Shown piece after piece: positions 20,101-28,009 of a stretch of DNA of 64,000 nt. Source of the stretch: Kluyveromyces lactis (lineage: Eukaryota; Ascomycota; Saccharomycetes; Saccharomycetales; Saccharomycetaceae); NCBI RefSeq assembly GCF_000002515.2, contig NC_006040.1:1302001-1366000 (forward strand), in the 5' to 3' direction. Positions within the stretch are counted from its first letter, which is position 1, and every line of letters begins with the position of its first letter. The position numbers and the translations under genes are program-made. The notes below the pieces were generated by a model, which was given only the letters and a program-made list of their open reading frames with translations, had not been told where the DNA came from and ran no database searches.

Positions 20101-20697
20101 GCGCAAATTGAGGCCAGTGTGCACAGTGGTAATTACCCCTCAAACCTGCAATCACAAGGGTATACCGTAGGTCAACACAAGAAATTGAAAGATGAAATAA
20201 GTTTCCGTACCTACGCGTTCTCTGAAACCAAAGTCGATGTCTGTTTGTTATCGAAATTGACTTTGCAAGAATTCAAACGGCTCTTCATGGAGAAAATTTC
20301 AATTTTATCCTTACAAAGACGTAAGCTCTCTGTAAGGTTCAAGACACCGATGACAAAACCCGATATTGGAATCAGCATGATGACAATGCAATTGGACGGG
20401 TTTTTGAAATCGAAAGGATTCCACATAACACGAGACGAGCTACAAGAAATCGTTACTAAGACAGCTGGGAAGCCAACATCTTTATTCAAGGAATTATTTC
20501 ATCATTTTAGAACGCAAGGCCAGTCTCTACGTCTTTGTACCCTTGTCCTAAAGGAGATCGTAAAACAAATACTGGCAGTGACTCCATCTTCCTCTTCTTC
20601 TTCCAATACAAAATTGACACAAAACATTAAGACACAAATTCCAACGGAAATTCAATCAATTGCTTCCTTCAAGATGGAATTGACCGTGAACATTTGA
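17185..20697 (+). CDS. AXL1: Insulinase-family metalloprotease, a-factor processing (AXL1)
   Basis: 1170 residues, compared with 1208 for yeast Axl1. It belongs to peptidase family M16 and carries the inverted zinc motif H-L-C-E-H at 68-72, with further zinc-binding Glu residues expected in the following helix. In S. cerevisiae Axl1 makes the last N-terminal cut of the a-factor precursor and also marks the axial bud site. The position is syntenic: CLB5 then AXL1, as YPR120C then YPR122W. A Ser run sits near the C-terminus (about 1133-1139). A TACTAAC at 17057-17063 lies upstream, but there is no convincing donor, so no intron is called. Confidence 0.92.
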   Translation: MTAATVQTIDVPIYTPISNSNRAHQFVQLSNGITALLISDPGESFASLCASVATGSHNDPDEVPGLAHLCEHMIISSESKKFPKRSHYHDLLIEYNGNQNAFTTGEQTSFYFEIPNSNNKTGKPIFDELVGVIADKLGSPIFQSADINKEIQAIDNEHENNKNLVSKALYHGTKKLATQRSKFSRFSTGNIYTLTQFPIVAGKIINLKNVLQKHYADNFVAENISIVIRGSQSLHYLKKLVQTTFGDFRTKSTIKSQSFSIESFKKLQKVWAARYTEPLFSKQEPETPNSILIQSSKAPILRLVFPVSHQEALFSRSELKIFSKVWSDLFGDESSGSIHSKFSARNILTRQVTQLSKFTIDDEGLVLQFELTNSGWKTGVESLLTDLFQGFLPFFQSIDPDEIAQYLNEWNTINLLQFMYQDLDNSTMDKCSDLCSELLQCEDPQFILNNSIAFSCNRKGSDIGSYYESPKSKEWWNSQAKKFLSFVKTYMSWNNCKLIFLGDLQSNDFLKSRQVPTNVKFDEHYRFQYELSLIKLNHVKMSPKDFRLPSSTAFLFGLEKNLSALKQSLTAVLRKSQGSALSIITQSKLLQTTPRLMSKNENYELWVKEENSLEYSSRSVITIELINMGMEPSAKNTMNLEILTQLLYFYINESLYPSERVGYMYQIAANNRGDVRLAVTINGFPQGVAMILQIIMDKMVDIGKPDFDITNSMFRHSRILVRTKYEEAARANSCTLASLGVLILLEKELTTLEERLDALEDIDIESFKMFCKDLWIPKSNYMNLVIQGDLSIAETVNQYMDGIIHHLSGPNVNQTSVFRLREPETIKLAQGSNFFIEMTSFKEDPTNSVVYFIETGDRTNPVDYTMSSLFEYFMSMTLVPDLRNKKQIGYVVLGGLRLLTDTLGIHISVMSNLPPHTIEDRIEEYLYYLETNVLGAMTEAEFQDNILQKYMQLIKSNSLEKLIKNAGPANLMAQIEASVHSGNYPSNLQSQGYTVGQHKKLKDEISFRTYAFSETKVDVCLLSKLTLQEFKRLFMEKISILSLQRRKLSVRFKTPMTKPDIGISMMTMQLDGFLKSKGFHITRDELQEIVTKTAGKPTSLFKELFHHFRTQGQSLRLCTLVLKEIVKQILAVTPSSSSSSNTKLTQNIKTQIPTEIQSIASFKMELTVNI

Positions 20698-21359
20698 TAT
20701 CTGTATTTTTATGTACTATGTGTACTTCTCTACATGTGTTATTTCAAGTCAGAATAAATCCAAATCACGTGATATACAGATATTCCGGGGTTTAACTTTT
20801 TAACTGCTTGCCGCGGTGTTGAATCTTTGGTTGTCTGAAACATCAACACTTTGAGAAGGTAAGCGAAGATACAGGAAAGAAAGGCCTTATTTGAGCTGAA
20901 ATTGCACAGGATTAACGAGATTTAGGATAGTGACAGCCGAGGTGCCATGAGGTGACTAATGCAGCATTTGGTGATAGAAATGGCGTAGATCACTGAATTG
21001 GCACAGCTAAGAAATAGTTTTATATATGGAAAGAAAAGGTAAAACAAATAAGCAAATATGCATAATAAGAATACTTCGTTTCAAAGAAAAACTGCAGCAA
21101 TGGAAGCAAACTTCTAGTTTCTATAAGGTAAGGCTGACTAGAAAATCTTCTTTAAGTTATCCGTATAAGGGTTTATTTTATTTATTTTATTGCAGTCGCA
21201 TGTAATTAACGTTTGCAGAATTAAATTTAGAATAAAGGAATTCGATGCGATAGGAAATAGTATTTCTCGTTTTTCCAGTTAAACGTATATATAAAGGGCA
21301 AATATAAATCTTCATTAGTACATTTCAGTCGGTCTTCTCTTAGATATGTTGAAACTCGT
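20698..21359. other. Intergenic region AXL1 to LYC1-like gene
   Basis: 662 bases. An ATCACGTGAT E-box lies at about 20764-20773 just after AXL1, and a TATATATA-type element at about 21287-21294, roughly 70 bases before the next ATG, is its likely TATA box. Nothing else is recognised. Confidence 0.5.
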
Positions 21360-22583
21360 ATGGCTAAGGGAAATCATAAAATTAATAAAACAGGGATGAC
21401 TCTATCTGTCAAGTTTGAGGCTGTTGACGATCCAGAAGTGATTAGGTTTACTCATTTGCAGAACGGTTCCACATGGAGTGGTGAATATCTAAGTCGTGAA
21501 GAGTACGCTGACAGAGAGCATATTTTGGGTCAAAGTGAACTAGGGCAGTTACATAAGAGTGGTGATCATATTGATAGGTTCGAGGACAATGCTAAACATT
21601 TAGGTATCAAGCATTTTGTGTTGAAGGATTTAACTCTTCCTGAGACATCAAAGACGTCTCAGATAGTGGCAAGTTGTGAAACAATGAACAGGGTCGGCTG
21701 GGTTATGGTCCCTGGTAGTGAGGAGATAACTCCGGTGCTCACCGCTTGTGTCGGGGGTGTTTTCACCCTGAAACACCATCGTGGCCGTGGATATGCCAAG
21801 AAAATGATTGATCAGTTAAACCATATGTACGATTCTTTATCAGAATCAAGCGATGATCCGTTCTTGAAGTATATGACTATTGATCTTTACAGTGAAGTAG
21901 ATGAGTACTATTCCAGAAACGGTTTCGTGTCTTACCATGTTCCAGTATACGAGATCCATCAATTGGCTGCTTTGGAAACCAGATACTGTGATGCCTTGGG
22001 CCAAGCTAATAAGTCACCTGTTAGAACGCTAGGGTATAACGATTATGAAGACCTTGTTGAATTGCAAAGGCAGCAATTTAGGAAACAGATGGTTGAGTAT
22101 AATGACGGGTCCAAGTTCCTTTTCACAGTGAAACCCACGTTGGAAACATACATGTGGTTCGAGGACCGTGATATCTTCGTTTCGAAGAAATTCCACGAGG
22201 AAAAACCTATCAGATTCGGTGCTGCATTATCTGATGGTTCTCATATCGTATGGCATCACTCATGGACGTCTCATTCGCTATACATAATTAAAGTATACAT
22301 TGCTACTGGCGAAACGCAAAATGCTGACAACGCCTTGGCATCTTTACTGAAGGAGGCTGTCAAAGAGTGTCATTTGACCAAATTGACATATTTGGAATTC
22401 TGGCAAGATGAAATACCACCTGAGACGTTCCCTGTGTTTTATTCAACACTTCGCCAAGTGGAATCGGGCCACAATCTTTCAAAAGTTAACCATTCTTTAA
22501 GCGCAATTAGACTTTCACCATCATGCCAAAAGTACAAAGATGAATGTTTGTGGCTCAACAACACGAAATACTGTTGGTTCTAA
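21360..22583 (+). CDS. LYC1-like N-acetyltransferase (YGR111W orthologue)
   Basis: 407 residues. The N-terminal half has a GNAT fold with the acetyl-CoA loop R-G-R-G-Y-A-K-K near residues 140-147. The family includes Yarrowia Lyc1, a lysine N6-acetyltransferase that starts lysine breakdown, and S. cerevisiae YGR111W. Kluyveromyces can use lysine as a nitrogen source, which would fit this role, but the substrate is inferred. The position after the cyclin pair is syntenic with YGR108W-YGR111W, the sister track of the YPR block. The frame's first ATG is used; a second ATG at 21396 also gives a good family N-terminus. Confidence 0.82.
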   Translation: MAKGNHKINKTGMTLSVKFEAVDDPEVIRFTHLQNGSTWSGEYLSREEYADREHILGQSELGQLHKSGDHIDRFEDNAKHLGIKHFVLKDLTLPETSKTSQIVASCETMNRVGWVMVPGSEEITPVLTACVGGVFTLKHHRGRGYAKKMIDQLNHMYDSLSESSDDPFLKYMTIDLYSEVDEYYSRNGFVSYHVPVYEIHQLAALETRYCDALGQANKSPVRTLGYNDYEDLVELQRQQFRKQMVEYNDGSKFLFTVKPTLETYMWFEDRDIFVSKKFHEEKPIRFGAALSDGSHIVWHHSWTSHSLYIIKVYIATGETQNADNALASLLKEAVKECHLTKLTYLEFWQDEIPPETFPVFYSTLRQVESGHNLSKVNHSLSAIRLSPSCQKYKDECLWLNNTKYCWF

Positions 22584-22911
22584 GATGTGTCATGGAGCCT
22601 ACGATAAAACCTGTCATCAAAAGATATAGGATATACTGTTGCTTAATATTTAGTGTCTTTATAATTTATTCATTCTCAAAAGCTATATCACTTTAGCTGA
22701 TAAAATACAATGGACAAGTTGCTTCAAGACGTTAAAAAGAATAATTTGGTAGTGTGAAAGGGAAACAGATAGGCTGATGAGTAATACTCTCTGTACATCA
22801 GAGTTTAGCTGACTGACATTAGTAGGAACCAGAGTGATATTAAAGAACTACCTTGTTGCCATTCAATGACACCGATTGATCATCAACGAAATGGTTGTCC
22901 CATTATGATAG
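22584..22911. other. Intergenic region before the second solo LTR
   Basis: 328 bases of AT-rich 3' flank of the acetyltransferase gene. No gene, tRNA or repeat is recognised. Confidence 0.4.
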
Positions 22912-23167
22912 TGTTGCGGTATGTGACTACACATGTCACGTGGCTTAGATCTTGTCAGATCTTTATTAGAAGAATCCATCTTGATTAGCTATATATATCC
23001 TAGTAGAATTAGATGCACCTTGTGTCTTTAGATCTGATCCCTACTAATTAGTAGATTAGATCTAAGTACTGGTTTATATACTTTGTTATGTGTCAGTGAC
23101 ACAAAACTATCATTAACCGCCTATTATATTGGTATTACCCTGTCATGCATTATGACTAGTTCCAACA
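22912..23167 (-). mobile_element. Solo LTR of the same family, reverse orientation
   Basis: 256 bases; read on the minus strand it starts TGTTGGAAC and ends CAACA. Shared blocks with the LTR at 6979-7265 include AATAGGCGGTTAA near the 5' end, ATATATAGCTAAT in the middle and a CACGTGAC near the 3' end. The flanking five bases on the two sides are near-identical, as expected for an aged target duplication. It lies about 45 bases upstream of tRNA-Gly. No internal region remains; an old solo LTR. Confidence 0.78.
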
Positions 23168-23212
23168 GATACGGTACGTAAACTGAAGACAACCAACAAC
23201 AATAACTACTAA

Positions 23213-23283
23213 GCATCGGTGGTTTAGTGGTAAAATCCAACGTTGCCATCGTTGGGCCCCGGGTTCGATTCCCGGCCGATGCA
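23213..23283 (+). tRNA. tRNA-Gly (anticodon GCC), copy 1
   Basis: 71 bases: GCATCGG/CCGATGC acceptor stem, A box TGGTTTAGTGG, anticodon loop with GCC, B box GGTTCGATTCC and discriminator A; no intron. A T-rich terminator follows at once. It is identical to the copy at 27593. Confidence 0.96.
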
Positions 23284-23462
23284 TTCTTTTTATTTTTTAT
23301 TGTTTTGTATCAATGATATTCCTGATTAACTCATCTCTTTCTTTAACATGGAGGCATCAGACAATGAATCACGAAACCAATCGTCTATCCTCATCTTTCG
23401 AGCCACTAGGTAGCAGCCCCCACTTTGTTTTCTCTTTAACCTACTCTTTTGTTCGTGGACAA

Positions 23463-23476
23463 ACGCGTCGACGCGT
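23463..23476. promoter_or_regulatory. Tandem MCB boxes of the DUT1 promoter
   Basis: ACGCGT occurs at 23463-23468 and 23471-23476, the two hexamers separated by CG, about 150 bases before the DUT1 start. Paired ACGCGT elements are the known MBF target in yeast genes for DNA precursor synthesis, so a G1/S peak of DUT1 is expected. Confidence 0.85.
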
Positions 23477-23623
23477 CTTTTCAGCCTTAGAAACAATATA
23501 AAAGAAATGAAAATTATGAATAAGCTCATCCTGTCTTCGTGATAAGACCTAGTAATACTATAGTATTGATTGAGGTTTACCATTATTCAACTCAGCGACC
23601 TCAAGAATATAAATACAAATACA

Positions 23624-24070
23624 ATGACAGAATCGTTGTCCAACAGTTTAAAAGTGCAGCTTCGTTCTGCAGATGCCAAAGTCCCAACAAAGGGATCTAC
23701 CACTGCAGCTGGTTATGACATTTACGCTTCACAACCAGGTGTGATTCCAGCCAGAGGCCAAGGAATTGCTAAGACAGACATATCTTTTACTGTCCCAGTG
23801 GGAACATACGGTAGAATCGCTCCTAGATCCGGCCTGGCCGTGAAGCATGGTATTCAAACCGGTGCTGGTGTTGTCGACAGAGATTACACCGGTGAAGTTG
23901 GTATAGTGTTGTTTAACCATTCAGACAAGGATTTCCAAATTAACAAAGGTGATCGTGTAGCGCAATTGATTCTCGAGAAGATCGTTGAGGACGCAGAGAT
24001 CGTTGTCGTCGAATCCTTGGAGGAAACTCAACGTGGTGCCGGTGGTTTTGGTTCTACTGGTAAGAATTAG
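23624..24070 (+). CDS. DUT1: dUTP pyrophosphatase (dUTPase)
   Basis: 148 residues from the ATG at 23624; the frame is open from 23570, but the upstream residues do not match the family, while this start gives the yeast length (147). It hydrolyses dUTP to dUMP and pyrophosphate, keeping uracil out of DNA and supplying dUMP. All five dUTPase motifs are seen: [25 protein letters not shown] with the catalytic Asp, G-D-R-V-A-Q-L, and the C-terminal [10 protein letters not shown]. The functional enzyme is a trimer. Confidence 0.97.
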   Translation: MTESLSNSLKVQLRSADAKVPTKGSTTAAGYDIYASQPGVIPARGQGIAKTDISFTVPVGTYGRIAPRSGLAVKHGIQTGAGVVDRDYTGEVGIVLFNHSDKDFQINKGDRVAQLILEKIVEDAEIVVVESLEETQRGAGGFGSTGKN

Positions 24071-24368
24071 AATGGGATAAGCCCCAAACACAAAATATAT
24101 ATAAAGCACAATATGTATGTTCAAGAAAATGCATTCCTATTGACCTTGAATCGCCCACCTCATGCGAAGTGTATCGTCAATTACAATGTACGATGCTTCT
24201 CTCTAATTCATTCCGGCACGTGACTTTTTTATTATTATATAATGTGCAAGCTACAAAATGCATTGACAAGATGAAGAAGGTCAAGTCTAAGTAAGACTCA
24301 TCGAAGTTACAGGAGAAATTAGAGGTTCTATGCAACGTTTCCGGAACAAGTAAATATCCAGGAGAAAA

Positions 24369-24734
24369 ATGAGTAATCAAGTGCTATTAGACAAATTGGA
24401 CCGTACCACAGAAACACTATCAAACACCTTAATTCACCTGGCTAAACTTTCTGACATTGAGTTTGGTGGTAAAGATACAGAACAACCAAGAAGCAGCTCG
24501 GGACTCGCGACAGTATCAAGCTCAGGGGTTCAAATGTCGAATAATTACACAATGCAGCTCATAAAGGGAATTCAAGATCTCCTGGTGATCACCAGGTCCA
24601 TACGAGAGAAATGGGTACTAAGTCAACTTCCTGAGAATGAAGAACTATCGATGTTTGAATCGGAAGAAACGCTAGAGAATTGTAGGAAACTAGTACAGGA
24701 ATCGATGGAGACCCTGCTTAATGATATGCCATGA
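24369..24734 (+). CDS. SRB6: Mediator head subunit Med22 (Srb6)
   Basis: 121 residues, the same length as yeast Srb6, starting M-S-N-Q. Mainly helical, with the conserved T-M-Q-L-I-K-x-I-Q-D-L-L-x-I-T-R-S-I-R-E-K-W helix around residues 60-82. Med22 pairs with Med11 in the Mediator head module at RNA polymerase II promoters. It follows DUT1 on the same strand as in S. cerevisiae (YBR252W-YBR253W). Confidence 0.93.
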   Translation: MSNQVLLDKLDRTTETLSNTLIHLAKLSDIEFGGKDTEQPRSSSGLATVSSSGVQMSNNYTMQLIKGIQDLLVITRSIREKWVLSQLPENEELSMFESEETLENCRKLVQESMETLLNDMP

Positions 24735-25060
24735 AGAACTATTACACATACAAGGCCATCAGGGACACTAATCGCTACTAATCATTGCAAGAAGTATGTC
24801 TGTAATGATAATCACTGTGAACGATATTCATTCTGTTATATTGAAGACGTTCAAATCTGTAAACAATGTATATACTGGATACATAAACAAACATAAGCAC
24901 TGAAAGTTAAACGAACCACAACTTATCGTGAATCGGTTGGGATCAGGTGAAGCGAGCCATAACAGTTTTATTTGGAGCTGCTGATGGGCTTAGAATATAG
25001 TATTTTTTTTCATCTCGGATACTAGAGACCAGAAGACAGCGACTCAAGACACACAAGGGA
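24735..25060. other. Intergenic region SRB6 to DSN1
   Basis: 326 bases; 3' flank of SRB6 and promoter of DSN1. A T8 run near 25005-25012 is the only notable element. No gene is seen. Confidence 0.4.
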
Positions 25061-26536
25061 ATGGAAACTCAGGGCTCTGAGAGTCCCCGCGGCGACATAT
25101 CTTCTTCGAGGAGGGTATTAAAGATGCAAACGATTCCAACGGAGACACCGGAAAGGAAAAGATCTACACAGCAGAGTTTCGAAACAGATGACGAGTTTCA
25201 GTTCAGGCGGCATAGTGCAAAGAAGTCACGATTTGGAGACAGGTTACAAGAATTCCAGAGCGTTAAGGATGCAAGAAGGGTCGAAAATTTCAATTCGTCG
25301 TTTCAAGTACCTCCGCAATCACAAGAAGAGCATCAGCAGTATACGGGACAAGCATTCCCGCCCCAGTACCCGGCACCAACTCAGTTGCCGTCTCCTCAAA
25401 GGATGATCCCAATGCCAATGGTGTATTATTATGCGGCTGCAAACCAGCAGCCCGGTGCTGTACCGGCAGGCACACAACCACAGCAATATGCCATACCACA
25501 GCAAGGGATGGGGATAAATTTTCAAGCAATGAACCAATTCATAGATCCGCAGTACCAGGAACAACAGCCTTATTATCAAAGTTTAATGCCTGCACCTTCT
25601 TTTTATCCACCACCTTCTTCACAGGAAAAACTGCCGAACCCATTATCACAGAACAGACCAATCCTAGCACCAGAAGATTCAAGAGCGAAACGTAAATCCT
25701 TCATGATACAAAGGGGTAGGAGGTTATCGTTGTTGAACCAAGAAAATCAGCTGAATGATATCATCTCTCCGCATAAAGATGTACATGAATCTGAATTTTA
25801 TCGATACATGAACAATTCTTTTGCACAGGACTTGAAGATGAAACAACTTATGAATTGGTGCCTCATAAGAGCCTTGAGGAAGCTAGAAATCAAAAACTCA
25901 CAGAATAAGTCTGAATCTCGGAAGATAACCTTAACAATTTTGAAGGATTTTGTTCGAGATATACGGAAGGGCAGTCATGATATTGACTGGGATTCAGAAG
26001 GCCCTGAAGCAGAACCTACAGTGGAAGATGAGTCAGAGATAAGCAATCTATTCAAAGAGGGCAATACAGAAAATAGCATATTGGTAGACTCGTCATTGTC
26101 TAATAAAAACAAAATACCGCCAATCAAATTGGCTAAGATACCGAACGAGAAAAACATCCAGAACAAAGAAAACGCCAAAATCTTGGAGGAGAAGATTAAA
26201 ACTATAAAGAATGAGATCGAACAATGGTCCAAAGATCTCTCTGATGTGAAGATACCCTCATACGAATTACCGAAGTCTCAGACTTCAATTGTAAAATTAC
26301 CGGATAACTTGCAGCTTACTGCAACAACAAAGGAGTCTATTCACTCAGATTTCCAGAAGCGTGTTGATGGATTGCAAGAAACAACACGTTTGTTGAAATC
26401 ATCTTCAATACTATTAAATGAAACTGCCGGCATGAAATTGCAAAGACTCAATGGTTGCATAGTTAAGAAAAGGCCGGAAGATAAAAACAGCACCAAGAAA
26501 CTACTACGCGGATTAAGCAGATCGTTAATGCAATGA
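25061..26536 (+). CDS. DSN1: Kinetochore MIND/Mis12 complex subunit Dsn1
   Basis: 491 residues, shorter than yeast Dsn1 (576). The N-terminal 200 residues are disordered and rich in Pro, Gln and Tyr. Two Aurora B type sites, R-K-S-F (Ser213) and R-R-L-S (Ser223), are ten residues apart, the same spacing as the Ipl1 sites that open Dsn1 for CENP-C binding in S. cerevisiae. The conserved helix with M-N-W-C-L-I-R-A-L-R-K-L follows near 265-277, then coiled-coil to the C-terminus. It joins inner kinetochore to Ndc80. In S. cerevisiae it is YIR010W, so its place between SRB6 and TRS20 shows two merged sister tracks. Confidence 0.92.
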   Translation: METQGSESPRGDISSSRRVLKMQTIPTETPERKRSTQQSFETDDEFQFRRHSAKKSRFGDRLQEFQSVKDARRVENFNSSFQVPPQSQEEHQQYTGQAFPPQYPAPTQLPSPQRMIPMPMVYYYAAANQQPGAVPAGTQPQQYAIPQQGMGINFQAMNQFIDPQYQEQQPYYQSLMPAPSFYPPPSSQEKLPNPLSQNRPILAPEDSRAKRKSFMIQRGRRLSLLNQENQLNDIISPHKDVHESEFYRYMNNSFAQDLKMKQLMNWCLIRALRKLEIKNSQNKSESRKITLTILKDFVRDIRKGSHDIDWDSEGPEAEPTVEDESEISNLFKEGNTENSILVDSSLSNKNKIPPIKLAKIPNEKNIQNKENAKILEEKIKTIKNEIEQWSKDLSDVKIPSYELPKSQTSIVKLPDNLQLTATTKESIHSDFQKRVDGLQETTRLLKSSSILLNETAGMKLQRLNGCIVKKRPEDKNSTKKLLRGLSRSLMQ

Positions 26537-26757
26537 AAAACAAATAAAAAAATGACATGCCAATGTTTTCGAATTCACTTCAGGCCTCCTGTTTACAACA
26601 AAGCGGGTTTTCAGCATTCCAGGTAATTCATCCCCTCGGGGATATTCCGTTGTATTATTAATATTACTATTACATTTTCATATAACTATTTAAAACTTAG
26701 AGATAAAATGGTTAACTCAAGTTTCAAATCTTTCTCCTCTGTCTATATATAATATCT

Positions 26758-27234
26758 TTAAACAAATAGTCGTTTTGACAATACCCTTACCTTTGAATCG
26801 AATGCTGAATTGGAAATTGGGTCATTTACTTTATAAAAGGGATTCATCAACGTCTTCAAATATAACTCGTAGACTTCGTAATAGAAAGATCTTGTTACTG
26901 TATCATCTACTGTTCCATTTCCATGAACCATGATAAATTTGATGTTCCCATACGTTAAGAATCCACTCACAGCTAAACCATAAAAACTGTCCACTTTGCC
27001 CAAATACGAATTCTCCTGCGTACTATGCCTTGATCTTAGGAACCCTCCAGAGCTTGTATTTATGTCTAACTGCGGTTGCCGTTGCCATTGTAGGTATTCC
27101 ATTATATCTAATGTCGAATGGACAATGTATGGATTCAATTCTTTGATCTCTGGCTGAAATGTGTTCTTCGCTGTGGTAAATTCTGCCTCATAAATTGGAT
27201 TATCGCTGGTACCAATAATGGTAAAATAAAACAT
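26758..27234 (-). CDS. TRS20: TRAPP complex subunit Trs20 (sedlin)
   Basis: 158 residues (yeast 175). Sedlin longin fold: M-F-Y-F-T-I-I-G start, E-L-N-P-Y-I-V-H, L-D-I-M-E-Y-L-Q-W, then Y-L-G-K-V-D-S-F-Y-G-L and the C-terminal L-Y-L-K-T-L-M-N-P-F-Y with the expected Asp (D-P-I). It is a core TRAPP subunit, needed for Rab GTPase activation at the Golgi and for TRAPPIII assembly. It is shorter than the yeast protein because the Gly/Asn insertion is missing. Confidence 0.94.
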   Translation of the reverse strand: MFYFTIIGTSDNPIYEAEFTTAKNTFQPEIKELNPYIVHSTLDIMEYLQWQRQPQLDINTSSGGFLRSRHSTQENSYLGKVDSFYGLAVSGFLTYGNIKFIMVHGNGTVDDTVTRSFYYEVYELYLKTLMNPFYKVNDPISNSAFDSKVRVLSKRLFV

Positions 27235-27592
27235 TGTGCGTGCTAAAGAGACTTGTCTATTGTAGATATATCGAGTGCTTTGATCTATCTATCCTTTTGT
27301 TCGATTTATACATTTGTTATAAAGATATAGTTCCAAGTTTGCATAGAATCATTATTTCTAATTCTGATGAAGGATGAGGTAAAGGAAATGTCATGATGAG
27401 GAGATACGGAGTGAACTAAGTCGGATGTGGTCTGACTGCAATGATATCAACCATATTGTTATACTAATTAAAGTACCTGGAATGAATATCAAGTTGGATT
27501 GATGGTGTATGGATATTGCTTGAGAACACATATGATGAGGGTGTGTAGACATGATACCAAAAGTTCGGACTACCAACAACAATAACTACTAA
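27235..27592. other. Intergenic region TRS20 to tRNA-Gly copy 2
   Basis: 358 bases. The last 21 bases before the tRNA (27572-27592) are identical to those before tRNA-Gly copy 1. No LTR is recognised here, in contrast to the first copy. Confidence 0.5.
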
Positions 27593-27663
27593 GCATCGGT
27601 GGTTTAGTGGTAAAATCCAACGTTGCCATCGTTGGGCCCCGGGTTCGATTCCCGGCCGATGCA
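27593..27663 (+). tRNA. tRNA-Gly (anticodon GCC), copy 2
   Basis: Identical over all 71 bases to the gene at 23213-23283, with the same A and B boxes and GCC anticodon. The 21 bases upstream and the first eight downstream (TTCTTTTT) also match, then similarity ends. Confidence 0.96.
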
Positions 27664-28009
27664 TTCTTTTTTGACTCTTGAATAAAATATTCTCCAATAT
27701 CATATGCCAATATAGTTAAACCAAGATAATCAACACCAGGCTAGACGTATCAACACCGGACCGGAAGCATAACAGAAACTTACGATATTATTGCCCGTGC
27801 CTCTTCTCAGCTTTCCTTTAACGGTACATTCTTTAATAACGCAGCCGTTTTTCCCTCTTTTTATCGTATATAGAAACTCATCTTCAGCCATCTATTCTTC
27901 AAGAATGACAAAAGAGTCCCAGGTGATTCCTCCAGGCACCAATAACCACTCATAGACCTCCTTTCTGGTACTTTATCTAGCGGCGTATGAGTTACGGCTC
28001 CCGTGAAAG
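27664..28009. other. Intergenic region tRNA-Gly to MTC4
   Basis: 346 bases; promoter of MTC4 with no recognised element apart from the tRNA terminator. Confidence 0.4.

Noticed and set aside
27235-27592. An LTR upstream of the second tRNA-Gly
   Set aside because: No TGTTG or CAACA ends and none of the blocks shared by the two LTRs are present.
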